Positions 19,450 through 28,935 of a DNA stretch of 64,000 nt are shown here, piece by piece (within the stretch, counting starts at the first letter, position 1; every line of letters starts with the position of its first letter). The DNA comes from Solimicrobium sp043758755 (GTDB lineage: Bacteria; Pseudomonadota; Gammaproteobacteria; Burkholderiales; Burkholderiaceae_D): positions 227,231 to 291,230 of the forward strand of contig JAYVMW010000012.1 in NCBI GenBank assembly GCA_043758755.1. Reading direction: 5' to 3'. The notes beneath the pieces are model-generated. The model had not been told where the DNA came from. It ran no database searches and worked only from the letters and a program-made list of their open reading frames with translations. Both the position numbers and the translations under genes were made by a program.

Positions 19450-22400
19450 CTACTCTGCCGGCAGTTTTTTTACCCGGAACCATGCCGCATACAGGGCCGG
19501 TAAAACCAGCAGTGTCAATACGGTCGCAACGATCAGGCCACCCATGATGGCAACGGCCATCGGTCCCCAGAATACCGATTGCGACAGTGGAATCATGGCC
19601 AGCACCGCCGCAGCGGCAGTCAGCAGAATCGGGCGCGCGCGCCTGAGAGTCGATTCAATGATCGCGTCCCAGGCCGACATGCCCGCGTCAATATCCTGTT
19701 CAATCTGGTCAACCAGGATAATCGCGTTGCGCACGATCATGCCAAACAGGGCGATCACTCCCAGTTGCGCAACAAAGCCAAACGGACGCTGCAGGATCAG
19801 CAAGGCAAAGCCTGCCCCAACGATGCCCAGCGGACCGGTGACCAGCACCAGCATGGCACGGGCAAAGCTGTGCAGTTGCAGCATGAGTAAAGTCAGAATG
19901 ATGAATACCACCAGCGGAATGTTGACTAGGATCGAGTCCTGCGCTTTGGCGCTGTCAGAGGCGGCACCGTCGACGGTTATCTGATAGCCGTCCGGCAGTG
20001 CAGCGCGTATCTTGTCCAACAATGGATCGATCTGATCCGATACGGTCGGCCCCTGAATGCCGTCTGCCACATCCGCCTGCACGGTAATGGCCCATTGCCG
20101 GTTCTCGCGCCACAACACGCCCGGTTCCCATTCAAAATGAGGATTGGTCAATTGCGACAGCGGGATCGAGCGGCCGTTATTGGTCTGGATCGTAGCATTG
20201 GACAGCGCTGAAATGGTGTCGCGCTCATTGACGGGCTGGCGCACGATAATGTCGATCAGCTTATTTTTTTCGCGGTACTGGCCGATAGCGGTGCCGCTCA
20301 GAATGGTATTGACCGCGCGCATGACATCCTGCGAGCCAATTTTTAATGCCAGCAATTTATCCTGATCCAGGTCAAGCCGTAATACCTTAATGGATTCATT
20401 CCAGTTGTCATTCACGCCAACCGCATACGGATTGGCGCGCACCGTGTCGCGCACCTGACTGGCGATCTGGCGCACCTTGCCCATGTCATCCCCGGTTATT
20501 CTGAATTGCACCGGGTAGGGCATGGGCGGACCATTGGGCAGATACTTGATCCGTCCCCTGACCTCGGGAAAATCGGTTTTGAATGCGTCGCGGATTTTCT
20601 TCAGCAGTGACTGCCGCGCTGCCAGATTTTTCGGCAATATCACCATCTGCGCCACATTGGATTGTGGAAAAATCTGATCCAGCGGTAAATAAAAACGCGG
20701 GCTACCGGTGCCGATGTAACTGGTTACGTCGACTGTTTCCGGCTGCGCCAAAATAAATTGCTCGAGCTTTTTGGTCTGCGCTTCAGTAGCAGAAAACGCG
20801 CTGCTTTCGGGCAGCCAAAGTTCGACCAGCAATTCGGGGCGGCTGGAATCAGGGAAGAACTGCTGTTCGATAAAGTTAAAGGCAAATACGCCGAGTGCGA
20901 AAACCAGCAGCGTAATCAGAACGGTGGTTCTGGGCCAGGAAATGCAGCGCGTGACGAGTCGGCGAAACAACTGGTAAAAATGGGTATGGTAAATGTGACG
21001 GTTCACGTTGACGGACTCATACCCGGGTTTGAGCAGGACAAAGCCGATATAGGGCGTAAACAATACCGCGACCAGCCACGAAATGAGCAATGCCAGCGCG
21101 TTGACCGAAAACATGGAAAAGGTATATTCACCGGCCATAGATCTGGCCAGGCCGATGGGCAGGAAGCCGGCGGCGGTAATTAACGTGCCGGTCAGCATCG
21201 GCATGGCAGTTGACCGGTAGGCGAAGGTTGCCGCATCAAAGTGAGACAGGCCTTCTTCCAGTTTTCTCGACATCATTTCGACGGCAATAATGGCATCGTC
21301 AACCAGAAGTCCCAGCGCAATGATGAGCGCGCCGAGCGAAATTTTGTTTAATTCAATATTGAGAATCCGCATGAAAATGACGGTAATGGCCAGCACCAGC
21401 GGGATAGTCAGTGCCACGACCAGGCCGGGCCGGAAATCCAGCCGCACAGGATTGATATGCAGTCCCAGAGCAATAAAACTCACTGCCAGAACGATACCAA
21501 TGGCAGCGGCCAGGGTCTCCAGAAATTCATTCACCGATGATGTCACTGCTTTGGGTTGATTGGCAATGCGGTGCAGTTCCAGTCCGGCCGGCAAACGCTT
21601 TTGGATTGCGGTTGCGCTGCTTTCCAGGCTTTTACCAAGTTCGACGATATTGCCGCCGCGCTCCATCGAGATGCCAACCCCAATCACATCCTGATTGTTA
21701 AAGCGCATTTTGTCATGTGGCGGATCGGCATAACTGCGTTTGACAGTGGCAAAATCGCCCAGTCGAATGGTAATGTCGTTACTGCGCAGCAGCATGTTTT
21801 CCAGATCCAGTCGGGATTTGATGGCGCCGCTGACACGGACCGGGATGTTGTTGGACGGCGTGACCAGATCACCGGCAGACAGTACGACATTGCGTTCATT
21901 GAGCTGAGTGACAATGTCGTTGAATGAAATACCGAATTGCGCGAATTTTTTTTCGGAAAATTCAATCTCCATGGTCTCCGGTTGCACGCCAAACAATTCG
22001 ACTTTGGCAACGTTCGGAATTTTTAAAAATTCCAGCCGGGCCAATTCGGCATAATCCTTCAGTTCCGCGTAACTGAAACCTTCACCGTACAGCGCAAATA
22101 TGGAGCCGAAGGTATCACCGAATTCGTCGTTGAAGAAGGGCCCCTGGACGCCGGCCGGCAGAGTCGTGCTGATATCGCTGATTTTCTTTCTGACCTGATA
22201 CCAGGCCGAGTCGGTTTCCCTGGCCGTGGCCGATTCGCGCAACTGCAGCATGATGAGCGATTCACCCGGTTTGGAATAGCTGCGGATTTTGTCGATCAGC
22301 GGTGTTTCCTGCAATTTTTTTTCCAGCCGGTCGGTGACCTGTTCGGCCATCTCGCCGGCGGAAGCGCCGGGCCAGCTGGCACTGACCACCATGAGCCGAA

Positions 22401-22536
22401 AAGTCACCGGCGGATCCTCATCCTGTCCCAGATAAGCGGAGCTGACCATGCCGCCCAGCAGCAATGCACCGATCAGATATCGGATCAGTGGAATATGCTC
22501 CAATGCCCAACTGGATAAATTGAACTGTTTTTTCAA
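19450..22536 (-). CDS. RND efflux pump, inner-membrane transporter (AcrB/HAE1 type)
   Basis: The 1028-residue protein has the full RND layout: a first membrane helix, a large periplasmic domain (ASWPGASAGEMAEQVTDRLE), the proton-relay Asp pair in GLLVDDAIIAVEMM, a second periplasmic loop and the last helices with GIVGAGFALLILQRPFGFVAQLG. The set of motifs fits the proton-driven multidrug group rather than heavy-metal pumps. Its start overlaps the adaptor gene stop by 4 nt (ATGA), so the two are one operon. No outer-membrane channel gene is present, so it probably shares a TolC-like protein encoded elsewhere. Confidence 0.92.
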   Translation of the reverse strand: MKKQFNLSSWALEHIPLIRYLIGALLLGGMVSSAYLGQDEDPPVTFRLMVVSASWPGASAGEMAEQVTDRLEKKLQETPLIDKIRSYSKPGESLIMLQLRESATARETDSAWYQVRKKISDISTTLPAGVQGPFFNDEFGDTFGSIFALYGEGFSYAELKDYAELARLEFLKIPNVAKVELFGVQPETMEIEFSEKKFAQFGISFNDIVTQLNERNVVLSAGDLVTPSNNIPVRVSGAIKSRLDLENMLLRSNDITIRLGDFATVKRSYADPPHDKMRFNNQDVIGVGISMERGGNIVELGKSLESSATAIQKRLPAGLELHRIANQPKAVTSSVNEFLETLAAAIGIVLAVSFIALGLHINPVRLDFRPGLVVALTIPLVLAITVIFMRILNIELNKISLGALIIALGLLVDDAIIAVEMMSRKLEEGLSHFDAATFAYRSTAMPMLTGTLITAAGFLPIGLARSMAGEYTFSMFSVNALALLISWLVAVLFTPYIGFVLLKPGYESVNVNRHIYHTHFYQLFRRLVTRCISWPRTTVLITLLVFALGVFAFNFIEQQFFPDSSRPELLVELWLPESSAFSATEAQTKKLEQFILAQPETVDVTSYIGTGSPRFYLPLDQIFPQSNVAQMVILPKNLAARQSLLKKIRDAFKTDFPEVRGRIKYLPNGPPMPYPVQFRITGDDMGKVRQIASQVRDTVRANPYAVGVNDNWNESIKVLRLDLDQDKLLALKIGSQDVMRAVNTILSGTAIGQYREKNKLIDIIVRQPVNERDTISALSNATIQTNNGRSIPLSQLTNPHFEWEPGVLWRENRQWAITVQADVADGIQGPTVSDQIDPLLDKIRAALPDGYQITVDGAASDSAKAQDSILVNIPLVVFIILTLLMLQLHSFARAMLVLVTGPLGIVGAGFALLILQRPFGFVAQLGVIALFGMIVRNAIILVDQIEQDIDAGMSAWDAIIESTLRRARPILLTAAAAVLAMIPLSQSVFWGPMAVAIMGGLIVATVLTLLVLPALYAAWFRVKKLPAE

Positions 22537-23657
22537 TTGGCCGAGTCCCTCATCACGGTGACCTTCTGTCCTGCATGCAGCGACGCGACACCAGCGATGA
22601 CAACGGCCTGTCCCTCTTTGAGATTGCCTGTGATGATGACATCGTTACCGCTGGAGTCGCCCGTTTCAACCGGAACCAGTTTCAGCAGATTGTTTTCTAC
22701 CACCCAGACTGCATACCCATTTTTATATTCAAGCAGCGCAGTAATGGGCAGGGTAATTTGCCGGGCAGGGGATTTGGAGGTGAAAATGGCGTAGGCTGTC
22801 ATGCCCAGATGCATTTCCTGCGGTTGCTCGGGCAGGGAAATCTTGATGGTAAAGGTTCGGGTGACCGGGTCAGCGATGGGGGAAATTTCTCGGATAACTC
22901 CGTCAATCAGATTTTTGGGCTGCGCCCACAGGCGCACCTGTACATTATTTAACTGGCGAATTTTGTCGACCTTGTCTTCCGGAATGGCAACCACAATTTC
23001 CATTTCACCCGGATTGGCGATCTGCAGCACGGGGGTACCCGCAGTAACTACCTGGCCGACTTCGGCATCAATACTGGTAACCACCCCGTCTGCATTGGCC
23101 ACCAGCGTGGTGTAGTTGGTTTGATTGGACTGGTATCGGTTGTTGGCAACTGACTGATCATAATTGGCCTGCGCCGAGCGGTACGCTGCTTCCTTGCTGT
23201 CCAGCAGAGTCTGGCTGACAAACTTTTTATCGTACAGATTGCGGTAGCGATTGAATTCCGACAACGCATAGTCACGCGCAATTTCACTGGCCTTGACACT
23301 GGACAGGGCTTGGGTCTGCAGCAGTTCCTGATCCTGCGGATCGAGCTGCATCAGTATCTGTCCCTTTTTGACGGCGCTGCCGACATCCACTTTGCGCGCC
23401 ACTATTTTTCCGCTGACCCGAAAACCGATGCGGGTCGTGACCCGCGCTCTTACGTCGCCGGCGTATTCGGCGACTTCACTGATACTGCTGGGAGATACCT
23501 TGATGACCTTGACAGGTCGGACGTCATCGATTTTATCAATGGATTTTGAACAGCCGGGCAAACTGAACAGGACCAGCAGCAGTCCGGTTCGCAGCGCAGT
23601 TGCCAATGGTGCAGGGGCGTCAAGACCGCAGCAACGGGAATTCAAAATCAGTGTCAT
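22533..23657 (-). CDS. RND efflux periplasmic adaptor (membrane fusion protein)
   Basis: A lipoprotein signal ends in SLPGC, after which come the barrel-sandwich (lipoyl-like) half motifs RIGFRVSGKIVARKVDVGSAVKKG and later TTLVANADGVVTSIDAEVGQVVTAG, separated by a coiled-coil hairpin. This is the AcrA/MexA-type adaptor, 374 residues. AAGG precedes the ATG. It is first in a two-gene operon with the RND transporter, with a 320-bp AT-rich upstream gap shared with manC that should hold two divergent promoters. No TetR-type regulator is adjacent. Confidence 0.9.
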   Translation of the reverse strand: MTLILNSRCCGLDAPAPLATALRTGLLLVLFSLPGCSKSIDKIDDVRPVKVIKVSPSSISEVAEYAGDVRARVTTRIGFRVSGKIVARKVDVGSAVKKGQILMQLDPQDQELLQTQALSSVKASEIARDYALSEFNRYRNLYDKKFVSQTLLDSKEAAYRSAQANYDQSVANNRYQSNQTNYTTLVANADGVVTSIDAEVGQVVTAGTPVLQIANPGEMEIVVAIPEDKVDKIRQLNNVQVRLWAQPKNLIDGVIREISPIADPVTRTFTIKISLPEQPQEMHLGMTAYAIFTSKSPARQITLPITALLEYKNGYAVWVVENNLLKLVPVETGDSSGNDVIITGNLKEGQAVVIAGVASLHAGQKVTVMRDSAN

Positions 23658-23979
23658 CGTGCGACCTTATTCTGTAGTGAAGCAGAAGCAGCGAAACATG
23701 CAGTAATGAAATGTTGTGATTGAGCAGATTATCACTCAGGCAGTTTAGAACCAGTTTATGTTTTTTAAAGGATGTTGTGAAAAAACTGATTAAGTTGATA
23801 ATTACATATTGTTATGTGAGTATTGCGCTCTGTGAAAAATGACAACACAAGGATCAAAACAACAATCTGTTCATTAAATTGAAATTTAAATTGGCAGTAA
23901 TATTTTTTATGCTAGGATTTTCCCGTTCAAAAGCAAAATTCGAATTCAACAACCAGAATCAGAAATCAAAGGAATTCGT

Positions 23980-25425
23980 ATGGCCTTAATTCCTGTCATT
24001 CTCTGCGGTGGCTCAGGTTCACGACTTTGGCCGGTCTCCCGGGAACACCACCCCAAGCCCTTTATTCGCCTTGAAGATGGGCAAAGCTTTTTGCAAAAGG
24101 CATTTTTGCGCGGCGCCGCATTACCGGACGTCTCGGAAATTCTTACCGTAACCAACCGGGAATTCTTTTTCAAAACAGAAGATGAATATCGTGAGGTCAA
24201 TCAGGGCAGCCTGTTCCCTCCCGTATTTACCTCGTTCATTCTGGAGCCGTGCGCTCGCAATACGGCCGCGGCCATAGCCAGCGCAGCACTGTATATTTCG
24301 TCCCGCTATGATTCTGATACCCTCATGCTGGTGCTGGCTGCCGATCATCTCATTACCGATCAGGCTGCGTTTGGCCGTGCAGTTGAACAGGCCAGCGTGC
24401 TGGCACTGGACAATAAACTGGTCACGTTCGGGATCAAACCGGAAGGTCCGGAGACCGGGTACGGTTATATTGAGTGGAACCGCAACGAAGTGGTGCGGTT
24501 CGTTGAAAAGCCAGATCACGCAACGGCGCAGAAATATGTGGATTCCGGCAAATTTTTATGGAACTCCGGCATGTTCTGTTTTAAAGCCGGCGTCATTGTT
24601 GCAGAAATGGAAAAATACAGCCCTGACATTATGCGGCTGGCAAAAGCATGCATTGAAAAATCGCGCGCAATTAACGGCACCACCTTCGCCGAACTGGCTC
24701 TGGATGCAGAAAGCTTTGCGCAGATCCCGGATAATTCGATTGATTACGCCGTGATGGAAAAGTCGCACCAGGTCAACGTGGTGCCATGCCAGATCGGCTG
24801 GAGTGATATCGGTTCCTGGGATGCGCTCAGTGAACTGACCGAGCCGGATCAGAACGGTAACCGGTTAGTCGGGCCAACGGTTCTGCATGAGGTGCGTGAC
24901 TGTTACATCCAGAGCAGAAATCGCATGGTCGGCGCGGTCGGGGTCAGCAATCTGATTGTTGTTGACACACCTGATGCACTGCTGATTGCCGACAAATCCA
25001 GCTCTCAGGATGTGAAACAGTTATACACAGCGTTAAAAAAACGCGGCCATGATACTTGCAAACTACATACCACGGTGCATCGTCCCTGGGGAACCTATAC
25101 CGTTCTTGAAGAGGGAGAACGATTCAAAATCAAGCGCATCGTTGTCAAACCCGGCTCGTCTTTGTCGCTGCAGATGCATCATCACCGCAGCGAACACTGG
25201 GTAGTGGTACAAGGCATGGCCAAAGTGGTGAACGGCGAAACCGAACTCTGGGTCAGAGTCAATGAATCGACCTATATTCCGGCTGGCCACCGCCACCGGT
25301 TATCCAATCCCGGCATGATCGATCTGGTGATGATTGAGGTGCAAAGCGGTGAATATCTGGGCGAGGACGATATTGTCCGGATTGATGATGTCTATGGCCG
25401 AACCGATAAAACTAAGTCTGGCTGA
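23980..25425 (+). CDS. manC: Mannose-1-phosphate guanylyltransferase / mannose-6-phosphate isomerase
   Basis: The bifunctional ManC/AlgA type. The N-terminal nucleotidyltransferase has ILCGGSGSRLWPVSRE and FVEKPD; the C-terminal cupin isomerase domain has RPWGTYTVLEEGERFKIKRI and QMHHHRSEHW with metal-binding histidines. At 481 residues it is full length. It makes GDP-mannose from mannose-6-phosphate precursors, probably for the exopolysaccharide. AAGGA precedes the ATG. Its last 14 bases overlap the convergent kinase gene. It stands away from the main polysaccharide cluster, separated by the efflux genes. Confidence 0.93.
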   Translation: MALIPVILCGGSGSRLWPVSREHHPKPFIRLEDGQSFLQKAFLRGAALPDVSEILTVTNREFFFKTEDEYREVNQGSLFPPVFTSFILEPCARNTAAAIASAALYISSRYDSDTLMLVLAADHLITDQAAFGRAVEQASVLALDNKLVTFGIKPEGPETGYGYIEWNRNEVVRFVEKPDHATAQKYVDSGKFLWNSGMFCFKAGVIVAEMEKYSPDIMRLAKACIEKSRAINGTTFAELALDAESFAQIPDNSIDYAVMEKSHQVNVVPCQIGWSDIGSWDALSELTEPDQNGNRLVGPTVLHEVRDCYIQSRNRMVGAVGVSNLIVVDTPDALLIADKSSSQDVKQLYTALKKRGHDTCKLHTTVHRPWGTYTVLEEGERFKIKRIVVKPGSSLSLQMHHHRSEHWVVVQGMAKVVNGETELWVRVNESTYIPAGHRHRLSNPGMIDLVMIEVQSGEYLGEDDIVRIDDVYGRTDKTKSG

Positions 25426-27589
25426 CAGGCAGGTCAAAATAAAAGCAGGAACCCTGTCCTTCAATCGAGGTGAAGCCGATCTGTCCCTGCATGCGTTCAA
25501 CCAGTACTTTGCTGATGGCCAACCCAAGGCCCGTACCACCTTTGAGGCGGGTGTCGGACGAATCTGCCTGCGAGAATTTCTGAAAAATCCGGTTGAGAAA
25601 TTCTTTTGGAATGCCCGGGCCTGAATCCGTGACACTGACCCTTACCGACTTGCCCATCGTGCCGACCGAAATATTGACGGTGCTGTTTTCTGCTGAATAT
25701 TTGATGGCGTTTGAGAGCAGATTGGACATTACCTGCAACAGACGCTGGCTGTCCACCTCGACTTCGAGGTTGGATATGCCGCTGTTCAGAACTAATCTGA
25801 CATTGCGTGCCGCGCAATAGGCGCTGTTGCTTTCAATGGACAGTTCAATCAGAGGCAATAAATTCTGACGCTGCATGTCAAAACGCATTTTGCCTGCTTC
25901 CAGTTTTTCCATGTCCAGCAGGTCGTTGATGAGGTAGGTTAAGCGCTGGCTGTTCCTGTGCGCCACATCAATGATGCGGGATGCCTGCTCCGGTATTTCG
26001 CCCAAAACGCCACCCATTACCAGCCCGAGTGAGCCCGAGATCGACGTCAGCGGAGTACGCAATTCATGACTGACGGTAGAAATGAATTCGCTTTTCATTT
26101 GCTCAATCTTGATCCGTTCAGTGATATCGGTAATAAAACCGTGCCAGAGTGTCGAGCCGTTCGCTTCACGTTCCGGCGCAGCGTTTCCCAATAGCCAGCG
26201 CACCGTACCATCGCCATATTTAACCCGGTACTCATGCTGCCACAGAGTCAGGTCGCGTGCAGATTTTTGGATCGAAGCCGCTACGCCGTCCAGATCGTCC
26301 GGATGGATAACGTCAAACACTTTGGCGGCGTCCTTCCTGACTTCTTCTGCAGTGACATGGTAAATGTCCTGAATGCCGTCACTGGCAAAAGGAAAACAGG
26401 AGCTGCCGTTTTGCCGCATACGGAACTGGTAGACCATACCGGGTACCCGGCTGGCGATTTTTTCAAGCAGGTTCAACGCTTCCATGGCCGCCTGCGAGTT
26501 TTTTTGGGCTGCCAGTTTCAGAGTGCGTCCCGACAGCCCCATGCGTACTGCCGCCAGAATCGCAACCATGAGCACGGCAATTGCGACGGCCAGATATTGC
26601 CGATACCTGTTTTTGTTGTCATTCGGTGTGTAGATCAGTTCCAGACGGGCCGCTTTGGCCTGGCTTTTGCTGATTTTTCCGACCGATTCATAAAAATCTG
26701 CAATACGATAAATGCGATCAATGCTGGTGTAGCCGATGTCGACAATATCCGGGCGTATCATTTTTTCGATCACGTCGGCTTCGTAAATCATATGCTGTTC
26801 GGAGCTTTTTGCGCCATATTTGGCACGTAATACCGCTATCGTTTCGGTCTTGTGGGCCAGCGCGTATTTCCATCCCCGTATCGATGCCTCCAGAAAAGCC
26901 CTGACACGTTCCGGGTGTTCATTGACTTCCCGTTCAGTTGTAATCAGATTGTCGCCATAAAAGTCGATGCCATAGTTAAGCGGATTGATCACATTGATTT
27001 CAATACCCAGTTCTTTCATCTGGAAAGGTTCGTTGCTGAGATAGGCGGGTTCCACGTCAACCTCACCGTTGATAAACTGCGCTCCGGTGAAATCCGCCGG
27101 GACGTGGCGGTAATCGGTGGGCTTCAGTTTTGCTTCCTCGAGCATGGCAATCAGCGCTGAATCGTCAATGCCTTGCTGGAACGAGATGGTTTTGCCCTTC
27201 ATTTCCATCGGACTGACGATGCCTGAATCCTTTTTTGCGATAAATACCAGCGGGTTGTGCTGGAAGATCGAAGCCAGTAATTTTAATGGTTTGCCCTGGG
27301 CGCGATACAGCAGCACGGCCGAGTCGGCCACGCCATATTCCGCATTGCCATCAACTATTTGCTGGATATTGTTTTTTTGCGGGTCGCGTTCAAGAATGTC
27401 AACGTGAAGTCCGGCCTGTTCGTAGTAGCCCTGATTGAGCGCCATGTAGTATCCGGCGAACTGGAACGAGCTGAACCACTTCAACTGCAGACGAATTGGG
27501 TCAGTTGGTGCGGCCCGGGCGGACGCGGATGACAGCACCAATGTCACAAGTAGAATGCGGCAGGTCCTTGTTGCTGACAAAATATCCAT
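25412..27589 (-). CDS. Sensor histidine kinase with NMT1/THI5-like periplasmic binding domain
   Basis: Domains in order: signal peptide, an NMT1/THI5-like binding domain (LQLKWFSSFQFAGYYMALNQG to about residue 320), one membrane helix (about 335-355), a PAS domain, HisKA with the phospho-acceptor His in STVSHELRTPLTS, and HATPase_c with DSGPGIP and GGTGLGLAIS. It therefore looks like a pyrimidine/thiamine-precursor type binding protein fused to a kinase, so ligand capture would be signalled inside. No response regulator is adjacent. The 3' end overlaps manC by 14 nt on the other strand. Confidence 0.88.
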   Translation of the reverse strand: MDILSATRTCRILLVTLVLSSASARAAPTDPIRLQLKWFSSFQFAGYYMALNQGYYEQAGLHVDILERDPQKNNIQQIVDGNAEYGVADSAVLLYRAQGKPLKLLASIFQHNPLVFIAKKDSGIVSPMEMKGKTISFQQGIDDSALIAMLEEAKLKPTDYRHVPADFTGAQFINGEVDVEPAYLSNEPFQMKELGIEINVINPLNYGIDFYGDNLITTEREVNEHPERVRAFLEASIRGWKYALAHKTETIAVLRAKYGAKSSEQHMIYEADVIEKMIRPDIVDIGYTSIDRIYRIADFYESVGKISKSQAKAARLELIYTPNDNKNRYRQYLAVAIAVLMVAILAAVRMGLSGRTLKLAAQKNSQAAMEALNLLEKIASRVPGMVYQFRMRQNGSSCFPFASDGIQDIYHVTAEEVRKDAAKVFDVIHPDDLDGVAASIQKSARDLTLWQHEYRVKYGDGTVRWLLGNAAPEREANGSTLWHGFITDITERIKIEQMKSEFISTVSHELRTPLTSISGSLGLVMGGVLGEIPEQASRIIDVAHRNSQRLTYLINDLLDMEKLEAGKMRFDMQRQNLLPLIELSIESNSAYCAARNVRLVLNSGISNLEVEVDSQRLLQVMSNLLSNAIKYSAENSTVNISVGTMGKSVRVSVTDSGPGIPKEFLNRIFQKFSQADSSDTRLKGGTGLGLAISKVLVERMQGQIGFTSIEGQGSCFYFDLPVSQT

Positions 27590-27867
27590 ACAGTGTTTTT
27601 GTGGCAGGACCAGAGTTTAAAAAGGGACGGCGGGCTATGGATGCAACCTGTTTGCACTCAATCAATTTGGTTCAGTTTCTTCAAATGTTCAAGGTTTAAA
27701 TGTCATGCGAAGGCAATTTGCCCGAAATACGCCAAAGATTGCCAGGAATGCCACAATAAATTCCAGATTTTTTCGGTGAGCCGGTCTTGATTGACACAGC
27801 GCAAACCGGATCGCTCAAAGGAATTTATATTGGTGAAGTGGCACCAAATCATATTGCGAGAATCCGA

Positions 27868-28935
27868 ATGAACAGCTCCATCAGGAAATACCTGCTTCTG
27901 GCCCTCGTGGTCAGTGTTATCGCGCTCATTGCCTGGGCGATCGCGGTTCAAAAGCAGCCCACGGCAGCGGGTATGGTCAGCGGCAACGGCCGCATCGAGG
28001 CCACTGAAATCGACATTGCCACCAAATATGCCGGCCGGGTGGTCGACATCTTCGCCCGTGAGGGGGATTTCGTCAAAGCGGGGCAGGTTCTGGTGCAGAT
28101 GCAAGTCGATGAACTCAACGCCCAGCGCGACGAGGCACGCGCCCAGCAACAACAGGCAAGGAACGCAGTGACCAGTGCCGAGGCACAGGTACGGGTGCGT
28201 GAAAGTGATCTGGCCGCTGCCGAGGCTCTGGTAGTCCAGCGTGAAAGCGAACTCGACAATGCCAGACGACGTTTGGCCCGCTCGCAGACGCTGTCGGCAC
28301 AAGGTATGGTCACCCTGCAGCAGCTCGACAATGAACGCGCTGCAGTTGACGGCGCAGCCTCAACCCTGAGCGCGGCCCGGGCACAGGTTTCGGCAGACCG
28401 GTTCTCGATTGCCGCGGCCCGCTCTGAAGTCACCGGAGCGCATTCGGCCGTGGACGCGCTGGCTGCAACGGTGGCGCGCATTCTGGGCAATATTGCTGAC
28501 AGCCAGCTCAAGGCGCCGGTCGACGGTCGGGTGCAGTACCGGGTCACCCAGCCCGGCGAAGTACTGGCAGGTGGCGGCAAGGTGCTCAACATGGTGGATT
28601 TAAGCGATGTCTACATGACCTTCTTCCTGCCTGAAACGGTAGCCGGCAAAGTGGCGCTGGACAGTGAAGTGCGGCTCGTACTCGATGCGGCCCCCGGTTA
28701 TGTGATTCCGGCCCGCGTGTCGTTCGTTGCCAGTGTCGCGCAATTCACGCCAAAAACAGTGGAGACTGCCGTGGAACGCCAGAAGCTGATGTTCAGGGTC
28801 CGGGCCCGCATCGATCCGGCGCTGCTCAGAGCGCACATCAAACAGGTTAAAACCGGCCTGCCGGGCGTGGCCTGGCTCAAGATTGACCCGAAGGCCGAAT
28901 GGCCGCAAAACCTGGCGGTAAAGGTCTCTGAATGA
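27868..28935 (+). CDS. HlyD-family periplasmic adaptor of ABC exporter
   Basis: One N-terminal membrane helix (YLLLALVVSVIALIAWAI) is followed by the half-lipoyl motif GRIEATEIDIATKYAGRVVDI, a long alanine-rich coiled coil, and APVDGRVQYRVTQPGEVL. This is the YhiI/EmrA-like HlyD group that sits with YhhH/RbbA-type ABC exporters. The frame is open from a TTG at 27787; I choose the ATG at 27868 because it begins the membrane anchor. The stop overlaps the next gene's ATG by 4 nt, and three genes form the operon. Confidence 0.85.
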   Translation: MNSSIRKYLLLALVVSVIALIAWAIAVQKQPTAAGMVSGNGRIEATEIDIATKYAGRVVDIFAREGDFVKAGQVLVQMQVDELNAQRDEARAQQQQARNAVTSAEAQVRVRESDLAAAEALVVQRESELDNARRRLARSQTLSAQGMVTLQQLDNERAAVDGAASTLSAARAQVSADRFSIAAARSEVTGAHSAVDALAATVARILGNIADSQLKAPVDGRVQYRVTQPGEVLAGGGKVLNMVDLSDVYMTFFLPETVAGKVALDSEVRLVLDAAPGYVIPARVSFVASVAQFTPKTVETAVERQKLMFRVRARIDPALLRAHIKQVKTGLPGVAWLKIDPKAEWPQNLAVKVSE

